NCBI GenBank assembly: GCA_021325025.1
Contig: JAJPHZ010000039.1
Span: forward strand, 62,001-126,000
Source of the DNA: Pseudomonadota bacterium
GTDB lineage: Bacteria > Desulfobacterota > Binatia > Binatales > Binataceae
DNA: 64,000 nucleotides
Direction of reading: 5' to 3'
The notes below the pieces were generated by a model, which was not told the origin of the DNA, made no database searches, and was given only the letters and a program-made list of their open reading frames with translations. Numbering within the stretch: the stretch's first letter is position 1; each line of letters begins with the position of its first letter. Of this stretch, positions 34,880 through 42,623 are shown in pieces. Made by a program: the position numbers and the translations under genes.

Positions 34880-35878
34880 ATGGCCGACTTAAAGCTCGGA
34901 CTCGCAATGACCGGCCCGTTCAGTGAGCCGACGCCCGCCGCCGCGGCGCTCGCCAGGGAGGCTGAGGACCTTGGCTACAGCTCGCTGTGGGTGGCGGAGT
35001 TCGCCGGTCCCGACGCGATCGTGACCCTGACCTACCATGCTCTGCACACCCGCCGCGTGATGCTGGGGACGGGCGTGCTGCCGATCCAGATTCGCACTCC
35101 GGGCGTGATGGGAATGGCGTTTCTGACGCTCAACGAGATCAGCGGCGGGCGCGCGGTGGCGGGCATCGGCGTCTCCAGTCCCGGTCTGGTCGAGACCTCC
35201 CACGGCGCCGTCTACCGCAAGCCGCTGACCGCGATGCGCGAGTACGTGCAAATCCTGCGGCAGTTCTTCAACGAGGGGCGCGCCAAGTTCGAGGGCCAGG
35301 TGTACCGCTGCAATTTGCGTTTGCAGATGCACCTGACGCAAGCGCAGCGCCCGCGCATCTACATGGCCGCGCTCAATCCGCCGATGGTCAAGCTGGCGGG
35401 CGAGCTGGGTGACGGCGTGCTGTTCAACTTCTGTCCGCCCGAGATGGTCGCCGAGCGCATCGCCCTGGTGCGCGCGGCCGCCGCCGGCGCGGGCCGCAAC
35501 CCCGCCGACGTCGATATCGCGATGTACGCTTTCATGTACGTGATGGACGATCGGGCGGCGGCACTGGAAAACATGAAGCGCTTTTTGGCCAACTACGCAT
35601 TCCTGCCCAACTACAGCCGCATGTTCGCGACCTTCGGCTTCGGTGACGAGTTGGAGGAGGTGCGCAGGCTGGTCAAAGCGGGCAAGCGCGACACCGCCCA
35701 CCAGGCGATCAGCGACGCCTCCGCCTATCGCCTGTCGGCCTTCGGCTCGCTGGATGCGGGGCGTGAGTGGATCAAGCGATGCCGCGCCGCCGGCGTCACC
35801 CATCCGATCGTGTGGGCGTTGGGCGACACCAGCGCCAAGCGCTTCGGCGAGATGGTACGCGCGATGGCCGGTGCCTGA
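34880..35878 (+). CDS. LLM-class flavin-dependent oxidoreductase
   Basis: A 332-residue luciferase-like barrel. It has REAEDLGYSSLWVAEFAGPD near 29, VMLGTGVLPIQIRTP near 63, LNEISGGRAVAGIGVSSPG near 87 and a C-terminal WALGDTSAKRFGE. The pattern is like F420-dependent N5,N10-methylene-H4MPT reductase-type LLM proteins. GGAGG (34864-34868) lies 11 nt before ATG 34880; the frame 9 codons further up is less likely. It is divergent from a DUF1329-like gene and convergent with another. It is not close to the LLM protein at 7519, so the two may act on different substrates. Confidence 0.86.
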   Translation: MADLKLGLAMTGPFSEPTPAAAALAREAEDLGYSSLWVAEFAGPDAIVTLTYHALHTRRVMLGTGVLPIQIRTPGVMGMAFLTLNEISGGRAVAGIGVSSPGLVETSHGAVYRKPLTAMREYVQILRQFFNEGRAKFEGQVYRCNLRLQMHLTQAQRPRIYMAALNPPMVKLAGELGDGVLFNFCPPEMVAERIALVRAAAAGAGRNPADVDIAMYAFMYVMDDRAAALENMKRFLANYAFLPNYSRMFATFGFGDELEEVRRLVKAGKRDTAHQAISDASAYRLSAFGSLDAGREWIKRCRAAGVTHPIVWALGDTSAKRFGEMVRAMAGA

Positions 35879-35939
35879 GACGGCGCCAATACCGGGCCGG
35901 CACGTTCACGACCGCACGCGCCAGCCCGGTTCGGCTCGC

Positions 35940-37280
35940 TCACTTCATGATGCGCGACAGGCTGCCGGGCTGCGACAGGTTGGCCACGTCCCTGTATTCG
36001 CCCGGAACGTCGTCGTCGATGCGCGGAATACCGTTGGTGTAAGAGATGCTGGTGTGGGCATTTTGCCAATCGACATTGACCGAGCTGCAATAGCCGTCGA
36101 GCAGCAGCGTCTCCTGGCCATGGACCTTAAGCGGCGCGTACTTGTTCCAGCCGCTCTTCCAGAATTTGTTCTGGTTGTCGTACTCCTCGATGAGGATCGG
36201 CACCCAGGTGGCGCGATCGACGTAAAAGACCCGATGGGCGAAACAGTAGCTGCCCAACTCGGGGATCCACTTCAGGTCGATGATGTCCGTGGTGCGCAGT
36301 TCGTAATGGCCGCGGTCGGCTTTGGGCCATCCGGGCAGCGAACCGCCGGTGGAGTCGAAGATCCCGACATAGGCATGCCCGTCGAAGGCCTTGGCCGGGT
36401 CCATGATCAGCGTCAGCACCTTTTTCTCGCCCAGAAAATCGACATGAAAGAACGGCGGGTTCCACGCGTTATCGTCCTGTACCCAGTCCGAGCCGCTGAT
36501 CGGCGAGCAGCGCGCCGCGCTTGACAGCCGCAGCGAGCGGCGCAGCGAGGGCAGAAAGACGAAGGTCTCGGGATGCTTCATCGGGTCATCGGGCTGCGAC
36601 TGCAACTGGGTGGTGTACTTGGATTGCTCGGGCGCGGTGACCCCGAACCGGCTCACGTAGAACATGCCGTTGGCGTAGGGCTGATTGATCGGCAGACCGG
36701 GTTCGCTCAGATGGGAGAGCTGGAAGAAATCGGCTTCGACGTCGTTTTGGGTCTTGTTGCCGAAGCGGTCAACGGCAAACCCCTGGTCGACAGAAAACAG
36801 GATAAAGGGACGGAAGGGAGTCCAGGCATTGTACATGATCTGTTCGCCGCGATGGGGTCCGCTGGGATTGGGGAAGGGCGGTCCGGCAACCCATCCCTTC
36901 ATCGTCAACCCGCCGGTGGGCGCCGGTACCAGCGACACCTGGCTGCCGTACTTCTCGCCGTCCTCCAGCCATTTGCGAAACGGAGTCAGATTGGTGGTCG
37001 GACCGACCTTGAGCGTATAAACCGGATCAGAGGTGGCATGAAACGTGTACACGCCGCTCAATGCCGCCTGAATCGAGATCGGCAGGAAGCGCTTGTACTG
37101 CTGCCAGTTCGCGACCGTGATCTCGGTCCCGATCGGAATCGTGTCCGAGGCGGTGGCATCGACCATGCCGGTATAATTCTTCTGGTCCCAGGCGAACCCG
37201 GCTTGCGCCGCGAACGATGCTGAACACAACAGCCACAGCAACCCCACGCCGGTCCCCACACTCGCAAGATACTTCTTCAT
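35940..37280 (-). CDS. DUF1329-like exported protein
   Basis: A 446-residue paralogue of the protein at 33282-34628. The signal peptide starts MKKYLASVGTGVGLLWLL and likely ends at AAQA. Shared blocks are IGTEITVANWQQYKRF, VGPTTNLTPFRKWLEDGEKYG, GWVAGPPFPNPSGP, FLPSLRRSLRLSSAARCSPI, DWVQDDNAWNPP and a final LSRIMK. ATG 37280 is chosen at the signal peptide; the frame to 37403 has no support. It lies 61 bases from the convergent LLM gene ending at 35878. A 7-bp GC hairpin (37302-37318) lies in its leader. Confidence 0.87.
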   Translation of the reverse strand: MKKYLASVGTGVGLLWLLCSASFAAQAGFAWDQKNYTGMVDATASDTIPIGTEITVANWQQYKRFLPISIQAALSGVYTFHATSDPVYTLKVGPTTNLTPFRKWLEDGEKYGSQVSLVPAPTGGLTMKGWVAGPPFPNPSGPHRGEQIMYNAWTPFRPFILFSVDQGFAVDRFGNKTQNDVEADFFQLSHLSEPGLPINQPYANGMFYVSRFGVTAPEQSKYTTQLQSQPDDPMKHPETFVFLPSLRRSLRLSSAARCSPISGSDWVQDDNAWNPPFFHVDFLGEKKVLTLIMDPAKAFDGHAYVGIFDSTGGSLPGWPKADRGHYELRTTDIIDLKWIPELGSYCFAHRVFYVDRATWVPILIEEYDNQNKFWKSGWNKYAPLKVHGQETLLLDGYCSSVNVDWQNAHTSISYTNGIPRIDDDVPGEYRDVANLSQPGSLSRIMK

Positions 37281-37656
37281 ACCTGTACTATCCCCTCTCG
37301 CCGCGCCGTTGCGGCGCGATGTTAATGGTTTCACAGGCTTTTTTTCGCAAGGAAAGCAGCGAGGAAAAGCGGCAGCCCTTTGCCACAGGCTCCGTAGCAG
37401 CAATCAGGCCGAACACCGAATTCCTTCAATAAGCATCCCGGAAAGAAAGCTGCGCAACATTGGCCTTTGCAGGCATAGGAAAGAAACTGAGCAGTTGTCA
37501 AGGATTGGCGTGCCTCCATGTGGAGGGAAGGTGGCGGCTGCGGCGGCCGGTCGGAAAGTTCCATTCGGAGATTTCCCTCCTCCGGCCCTTGACAGTCCGC
37601 TCGACGCCATGGTAACGCGCCGCCAACTCAATCTTCGGGCGCGGCGCTTGTCTGAA
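37281..37656. other. Intergenic region without a gene
   Basis: The 376 bases between two minus-strand genes contain only short overlapping frames without coding character. A perfect hairpin CGCGCCG-TTG-CGGCGCG at 37302-37318 lies in the leader of the DUF1329-like gene. A TTGACA at 37589-37594 faces the plus strand but has no good -10 box and no gene to serve. Promoter elements for the DUF1329-like gene should lie here but none is clear. Confidence 0.4.
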
Positions 37657-38625
37657 CTACAGATACTTGCCGAATGCCCTGATGAGTTGGCGCAGTTCCT
37701 CGCTGCTCTCCGTGGTACCGGGCACGATGTTGAGCATCTCAGCGCCCGCTTCGCGGTATTGCTCGATGCGCTCGATGCAGCGCGAAACCGGGCCGACCAG
37801 GGCCAGCGAATCGAGCAGCCGCTCGGTCAGCGCCGCTTCCTGTGCGGCCTTGTCGCCGCGCTCGCCGGCTGCGCGCGCAGCCTCGGCCTCGCGCTCAAAG
37901 CCATTGCGGATGATCTGGCGCCGATGGAACGGCAGCGTCGTGTACAGCTTCAGATAGCGGCGCGCACGCGCATAGGCCTCGGACAGATTATCGCCGGCAA
38001 ACGTCGGCATCCCGAAGGTGATGGCGACCTCCGACGGCTTGCGCCCGCTGGCCGCGGCGGCCTCGCGTACCGTCCTGACCAATTTCCTCAGCCGCTCGGG
38101 AGTGCACATGAAAAGCTGCACGCCGTCGGCGATTTCGCCCGCCAGGCGCGCCGTTTCAACTGTCAGTGCGCCGAGTTGGACCGGAATCGGCCAACTGGGC
38201 ATGGGCACGCGCATGGGCTTGAATTGGCCGGCGAAGATCTGCTTGAGGCTCAGCGCGTACTCGCGCAGGCGCACGCGGGAATTGGGCGCGGGCTGGATCC
38301 CCATCGCTTCGAGCACCGGGCGATGGCCGACGCCCAACCCCAGTACGAAGCGCCCGCCCGACACTTCCTGCACCATCACCGCCGCCGACGCGCACAGCGT
38401 GGGCTGGCGATTGTAGATAATCGCGATCGAAGTGCCGATTCGAATCCGCCGCGTGGCCTGCGCAATCGCGTAGCAGGCCAGCAAACTGTCGTTGCCGCCC
38501 TCGGGCACCAGCACGGCGCTGAACCCGGCGTCTTCGGCCTCGCGCGCGATGGCGGCCACCTCCTGCGGCGCCTTGATGAGATGGGGCTGACCGGCGGATG
38601 TGATCTCGAATGCAAGCGGCAACAT
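37657..38625 (-). CDS. LLM-class flavin-dependent oxidoreductase
   Basis: A 322-residue luciferase-like protein. It has AREAEDAGFSAVLVPEGGND near 28, IGTSIAIIYNRQPTLCA near 60, VSGGRFVLGLGVGHRP near 85 and GEIADGVQLFMCTPERL near 155, typical of F420-dependent LLM enzymes. GGAGG sits 5 nt before ATG 38625, which fixes the start; the frame stays open a further 435 codons antisense to the cupin gene, a GC-content artefact. It is divergent from the tandem-cupin gene (165 bases between starts). The C-terminal half carries a charged helix (FEREAEAARAAGERGDK). Confidence 0.87.
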   Translation of the reverse strand: MLPLAFEITSAGQPHLIKAPQEVAAIAREAEDAGFSAVLVPEGGNDSLLACYAIAQATRRIRIGTSIAIIYNRQPTLCASAAVMVQEVSGGRFVLGLGVGHRPVLEAMGIQPAPNSRVRLREYALSLKQIFAGQFKPMRVPMPSWPIPVQLGALTVETARLAGEIADGVQLFMCTPERLRKLVRTVREAAAASGRKPSEVAITFGMPTFAGDNLSEAYARARRYLKLYTTLPFHRRQIIRNGFEREAEAARAAGERGDKAAQEAALTERLLDSLALVGPVSRCIERIEQYREAGAEMLNIVPGTTESSEELRQLIRAFGKYL

Positions 38626-38790
38626 GGCATTCCTCCTCGTCCGCAGTAGAGTTGCGCGCACCGCCATTGGTTGTCCAGCCATCGCTCCGCATCGGCCGGC
38701 TTGCGCACCGAATTTGACATCGCGCGCCATCGCGCCTAAGACAGAATCATCCAGCCCGCAGCGCGCGCCATCAACGAGGAGGGGCGTCTC

Positions 38791-39753
38791 ATGTCCCAGC
38801 AGCAGCAAACCGCCAAAGCATCGCCGGTCAGTGTTCAGATTCAGGAGCGCAGCCCCTATTTCGACTCCCTGGGCGCGGCGCTGATTCGCACCCGCGAACA
38901 GCCCTGGATCGACATGGGCGGCGGCAACCAGGCAATCGTGCTGCGCGTAAGCAAGGAGACCGGCTTCTTCAGTATGCTGCTCAAGGCGCCCGCCGGACAG
39001 GTCAATGCGCCGCACACGCATATCGGCGCCGCCGATTTCTACGTCATCGAGGGAGGATTCGATTACCGCGGCGGGTCGGCGCGGGCCGGCGATTGGGTCT
39101 ATGAACCCGCGGGCGCGGTGCACGACGCAACCACCCATCCGATGGACACCATCTATCTGGCCAACTCCTACGGACCGATCGCGTTCCACGGCAAGGATGG
39201 CGGTTATTCGCATATCACCGACTGGCGCGCGATCAAGGCGATGCAGGAACGGGCGGGACAGCCCCGGCCCGAGGGCGCGCAGCGCACGCCACGCCGGGAG
39301 CGCAACGCGGCCAGCGCCGGAACTCCGCGCGCCGGCGCGCCGATGGCGTTCGACCCGCTGGACGCGGCGCTGGTGCGCACCCGCGAGCGGCCCTGGATCG
39401 ACATGGGCGGCGGCAACCAGGTAATCGTGCTGCGGGTGAGCAAGGAGACCGGCTTCTTCAGCATCCTGATCAAGGCGCCCGCCGGACAGGTCAACGCGCC
39501 GCACACCCATATCGGTCCGGCGGACTTTTACGTCATCTCGGGCGGCTTCGATTATCGCGGCGGGTCGGCGCGCGAGGGCGATTGGGTGTACGAACCCGCC
39601 GGCGCCGTGCACGAGGCGACCACCCACCCGATGGACACCATCTACCTGGCCAACTCCTACGGACCGGTCGCGTTCCACGGCAAAAACGGAGGCTACGCGG
39701 GAATTTTCGACTGGCGCACGATTGCCAACCTGGCGCAGTCGCAGCCGCGATAG
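38791..39753 (+). CDS. Duplicated cupin protein (dihydroxyacetophenone dioxygenase-like halves)
   Basis: A 320-residue protein made of two near-identical cupin domains, residues about 25-148 and 188-311. They are joined by a basic linker rich in Arg and Pro (EGAQRTPRRERNAAS). Each half carries NAPHTHIG...D with two His and an acidic third position, and a later His in EPAGAVH, matching the iron site of 2,4'-dihydroxyacetophenone dioxygenase-type and ChrR-like cupins. I count 107 identical of 124 aligned residues. One change lies beside the metal motif (VIEGGF in the first, VISGGF in the second). Single-cupin relatives are about 150-180 residues, so this is a tandem fusion. GAGGAG precedes the ATG. 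Possible ring- or C-C-cleaving dioxygenase. Confidence 0.85.
   Translation: MSQQQQTAKASPVSVQIQERSPYFDSLGAALIRTREQPWIDMGGGNQAIVLRVSKETGFFSMLLKAPAGQVNAPHTHIGAADFYVIEGGFDYRGGSARAGDWVYEPAGAVHDATTHPMDTIYLANSYGPIAFHGKDGGYSHITDWRAIKAMQERAGQPRPEGAQRTPRRERNAASAGTPRAGAPMAFDPLDAALVRTRERPWIDMGGGNQVIVLRVSKETGFFSILIKAPAGQVNAPHTHIGPADFYVISGGFDYRGGSAREGDWVYEPAGAVHEATTHPMDTIYLANSYGPVAFHGKNGGYAGIFDWRTIANLAQSQPR
38863..39234 (+). repeat. Direct repeat copy 1 encoding cupin domain A
   Basis: These 372 bases encode cupin domain A and match 39352-39723 in phase and length. Long stretches such as the CCCTGGATCGACATGGGCGG block are identical at DNA level, which points to a recent or gene-converted internal duplication. 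Confidence 0.85.
39352..39723 (+). repeat. Direct repeat copy 2 encoding cupin domain B
   Basis: Second copy of the 372-base unit starting at 38863, in the same frame and without gaps. The two units are separated by 117 bases encoding the basic linker. Confidence 0.85.
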
Positions 39754-39784
39754 GCGCCGGCGTGCGCTCAAACGGGGGAGCATC

Positions 39785-40255
39785 ATGCACATCGGCAAAA
39801 TCGTCCTGGCGGGCGTGATTTCGGCCGTGCTGCCGGCGGCGCAGGCGGCTGCATTCGCGATGGGCGGTGCCCCCGGCGCAGGCGTCGGCCTGTCCATGTC
39901 CAATTCGGGAAGCATGGCCAACGGCGGCAACGCCTCCTATGCGCACGGCAGTCCGGCTGCCACCAACCCGGCGGTGGCCGCGATGGAAGCCCGTCAACGT
40001 GACGCGCAGGTCGCCGCCGAGATCGAGCAGGCGCGCCGGGCCGGCCGGAATGTATCAGCCGCCGAGGCCGCTCGGCACAAGGGCGAAGCAGCGCTTGCTG
40101 CCAACCAGGCCGACCAGGCGATGCTCCGCTTCAGCGACGCCGAGCGCGACCTGGGGATTGTCGCGAACAACGCGGCGATGGGCGCGTATTCCAAGTCGCT
40201 GCTGGGCTCGGTTACCTCCGGCGGCACCGACCTGAGCGGCGCCGTCGTGCATTAG
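39785..40255 (+). CDS. Small exported hypothetical protein
   Basis: A 156-residue protein with a signal peptide (MHIGKIVLAGVISAVLPAAQA). It has a Gly/Ser/Asn-rich stretch (GAPGAGVGLSMSNSGSMANGG) and then a long Ala/Glu/Arg-rich helical segment (AAEIEQARRAGRNVSAAEAARHKGEAAL). I recognise no family. GGGGGAG lies 4 nt before ATG 39785, 31 bases after the cupin gene, so the two may be co-transcribed. Likely periplasmic. Confidence 0.6.
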   Translation: MHIGKIVLAGVISAVLPAAQAAAFAMGGAPGAGVGLSMSNSGSMANGGNASYAHGSPAATNPAVAAMEARQRDAQVAAEIEQARRAGRNVSAAEAARHKGEAALAANQADQAMLRFSDAERDLGIVANNAAMGAYSKSLLGSVTSGGTDLSGAVVH

Positions 40256-40353
40256 TTTGGGCGAAGGCACACCCTCGTGCTCCTTGACCGCGAATTCGGC
40301 GCCGAGCTTTCAGTGATAGAAACTCGTCGGCCTGGGAGAGCGGGGATGTTAAA

Positions 40354-40803
40354 TCATTTCTCCCTGGCCAAATCGTCCAGCACCGCCTGCGCCTGAACAG
40401 CGACCTGGCGCCCGCGCGCGAGGATCTCCTCAAGCCGCCCGGGATCGGGCCTGCGCGACAGCCGGTAGCGGTCGGCGTCGTTTACCATCTGCGCATAGCC
40501 GTCGATCAGCCGCAGCAGGTCACGGTAGGATTGACGGGCCGAATGAGCCGACGTCTGCGCCGCGTACGAGCGCGCCTTCTTAAGCCCGTAGTAGAACTCG
40601 CCCATCTCCTCGGAGGAAATCTCTCGCCCGTTGGTTTTGAAATCCGCCCGGCAGTAGTCATCGAGCTTGGCCGCCAGGTCACGCAGCATCGCGGCGGTGG
40701 CCGCGGTCTGCCGCCCGTAATCCGACGAGTAGCAGCCTCCAATCGGCAGGGCGAGGCAGCAAGACAGAGCCAGCCATGCGAGGCGGCGCGCGCCGCCGCG
40801 CAT
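40354..40803 (-). CDS. Putative lipoprotein of unknown function
   Basis: A 149-residue protein with a lipoprotein-type signal: basic MRGGARR, hydrophobic LAWLALSCCLALP, and a lipobox-like IGGC followed by Tyr and Ser. The mature part is mainly helical with many charged residues (YRDLLRLIDGYAQMVNDADRY, a final LDDLAREK). I recognise no family. ATG 40803 lies 29 bases after the dienelactone hydrolase gene on the same strand; the frame upstream overlaps that gene. It converges with the small exported protein. Confidence 0.6.
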   Translation of the reverse strand: MRGGARRLAWLALSCCLALPIGGCYSSDYGRQTAATAAMLRDLAAKLDDYCRADFKTNGREISSEEMGEFYYGLKKARSYAAQTSAHSARQSYRDLLRLIDGYAQMVNDADRYRLSRRPDPGRLEEILARGRQVAVQAQAVLDDLAREK

Positions 40804-40832
40804 GGCCGGTTGAAGTCCAATCAAGGCGAAGC

Positions 40833-41555
40833 TCAGGCCAGGGTTTTCTTGAAAAAGGCGACGGTCTTCTCCCATGCCTCCTTGGCGTGTGCGGGATGGA
40901 AGACCGGGCGCTCATCACACATGAAACCGTGGTCGGCGTCCTCGTACACCACCACCTCGGCCTGCTTGCCCGCCTTTTGCAAGGTGGATTTGAATTTCTC
41001 CACCTGGTCCATCGGGATGAAGGCGTCCTTGCCGCCGAAAAACGCCAGCACCTGGGCGCGCAGCCCGTCGACGTAGTCGATCGGCGCCTTGCCGCTGGCC
41101 CCCGGCGTCACCATCCCGCCGCCGTAGAACGGCACGCTGGCCGAGATTTCCGCGATGCGGCAGGCGGTCAGGAACGCGATCTTGCCGCCCATGCAGAAGC
41201 CGGTGATACCGAAGCGCGGCTTCACTTCCTTGAGCGTTTTGAGGTAGTTGATCGCGGCCTGCACGTCGCCCGTGACCTCGTCGTCCTTGACGCTCTGCAT
41301 CAGGCGCATCGCGTTGGGCAGGTCGTCGTAGCCGACCACGTTGTTGGGCTGGCGGAAATAGATGTCGGGAGCGATGGCGACGAAGCCTTCGGCGGCGAAG
41401 CGGTCGGTGATGTTGCGGATGTTGTTGTTGAGCCCAAAGGCCTCCATGATCACGATCAGGCCCGGATAGGGGCCGCCGCTGGCCGGTTTGGCCAGATGGC
41501 AGGGCATCTGCTGGTTGCCGTCGGCGATTTTGATTTCCTGTTTAACGACTTCCAT
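40833..41555 (-). CDS. Dienelactone hydrolase family protein
   Basis: A 240-residue alpha/beta hydrolase of the dienelactone hydrolase family. The triad is visible: C121 in GFCMGG, D177 in GGKDAF and H209 in DADHGF, plus E38 near the oxyanion region (IMEAFG). These match the DLH arrangement with a Cys nucleophile. GGGAGGA lies 9 nt before ATG 41555; the frame to 41645 adds unsupported sequence. DLH hydrolyses lactones from ring cleavage of aromatics, but the family is broad. It is divergent from the rhomboid gene. Confidence 0.9.
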   Translation of the reverse strand: MEVVKQEIKIADGNQQMPCHLAKPASGGPYPGLIVIMEAFGLNNNIRNITDRFAAEGFVAIAPDIYFRQPNNVVGYDDLPNAMRLMQSVKDDEVTGDVQAAINYLKTLKEVKPRFGITGFCMGGKIAFLTACRIAEISASVPFYGGGMVTPGASGKAPIDYVDGLRAQVLAFFGGKDAFIPMDQVEKFKSTLQKAGKQAEVVVYEDADHGFMCDERPVFHPAHAKEAWEKTVAFFKKTLA

Positions 41556-41739
41556 TGCTTGGGTTCCTCCCTGGACAAGCCTGCCGGCTGGGTTGATGAC
41601 AAAAGTTCGGGGAAGCGGGCTTACGAAGCCACGCGTTGGCCGCAAAAATTCTTCGCATAACTTGCGCCCGCGCTCAAGCCGTCGGATTCGCTCGGCCCCG
41701 CTATTTTATCCGGCGTGTCCAAAGAATAGCGTGGGCTGA

Positions 41740-42456
41740 ATGATTCCTCTGCGCGACAGCGCCGGCGCGCCCCGCCTGAGCCCGGTCAACCTGCTGCTGA
41801 TCGCGGCCAACATCGCCGTTTTCATCTACCAGGTGCGCCTTGGACCGGAAGCCGCCAACCGCCTGATTGTCCATTATGGAATGACCCCGGCTCACGTCGC
41901 GGCGCTGGGCTCCGTGCCGATACCGGTGGCCGGCCGCGCGCTGCTCACCCTGGCGACTTCGCTCTTCCTGCACGGCGGTGTGTTCCATCTGGCCGGCAAC
42001 ATGCTGTACCTGTTTATCTTCGGACCGGCGGTCGAGACGCGCTTCGGCCATCGCCGATACCTCTACTTTTACCTGGCGGCCGGGATCGCCGGCGGGCTGG
42101 CGATGGTCTTTATCGATCCCCGCGCGCAGGTCCCGGTAATCGGCGCCAGCGGCGCGATCGCCGCCGTGCTGGGCGCTTACTTCGTGCTCTACCCGCGGGC
42201 GCGCATCCTGACCATCCTGCCCTTCTTCATCTTCATCGAATTCGTCGAAATCCCCGCCCTGGTCTACCTGTTGTTATGGTTCGGATGGCAACTGTATGCG
42301 GGATTGCAGACCCGCGCATTTTCCAGCATGGCCGGCGGCGTGGCATGGTGGGCGCATATCGGCGGCTTCCTGTTCGGATTGGCTGCCGCGCCGCTGCTGG
42401 CGCGCCAGCCAGGTCCGGCGCGCCGCGCCCGCACCCTCACCAGGAGCGCGCGCTAA
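41740..42456 (+). CDS. Rhomboid-family intramembrane serine protease
   Basis: A 238-residue membrane protein with about six hydrophobic segments. The rhomboid signature is present: HGGVFHLAGNMLYL (H83, N87), the catalytic Ser in GASGA (S137) and the partner His in AHIGGFLFG (H206). It cleaves transmembrane substrates within the bilayer. ATG 41740 fits the first membrane segment. It precedes dnaB by 167 bases on the same strand. Its substrate is unknown. Confidence 0.9.
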   Translation: MIPLRDSAGAPRLSPVNLLLIAANIAVFIYQVRLGPEAANRLIVHYGMTPAHVAALGSVPIPVAGRALLTLATSLFLHGGVFHLAGNMLYLFIFGPAVETRFGHRRYLYFYLAAGIAGGLAMVFIDPRAQVPVIGASGAIAAVLGAYFVLYPRARILTILPFFIFIEFVEIPALVYLLLWFGWQLYAGLQTRAFSSMAGGVAWWAHIGGFLFGLAAAPLLARQPGPARRARTLTRSAR

Positions 42457-42561
42457 GTGGATGCGCGAGCCGCGCCGTTGTGCAAAACCCATCCTTTCTG
42501 TGGACGACTCTGGGGGCGACCCGCTTGCGGCAAGCGGTGGCCAGCCAGTATCGTCTGTCGC

Positions 42562-42567
42562 TATAAT
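42562..42567 (+). promoter_or_regulatory. Consensus -10 box upstream of dnaB
   Basis: A perfect TATAAT lies 57 bases before the dnaB GTG in an otherwise GC-rich gap. No good -35 box is found at 16-18 bases. A 7-bp hairpin (CCGCTTG-CGG-CAAGCGG, 42521-42537) lies just upstream. Confidence 0.35.
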
Positions 42568-42623
42568 TTCTACAGTCCTTTGGCTCAACGGTCGGCGTTG
42601 CATCTGGTGCGTAAGGTGGGTCT

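Noticed and set aside
37589-37617. TTGACA-based plus-strand promoter
   Set aside because: The -10 box at the right spacing (GTAACG) is poor and no plus-strand gene follows for over 1 kb.
38863-39723. CRISPR-like or transposon repeat
   Set aside because: The two long direct repeats are in-frame copies of a cupin domain with no short spacers, inverted ends or transposase.
38626-39930. 435-codon upstream extension of the LLM gene on the minus strand
   Set aside because: It runs antisense through the tandem cupin gene and repeats itself only because the cupin DNA is duplicated. A good ribosome site sits at ATG 38625.
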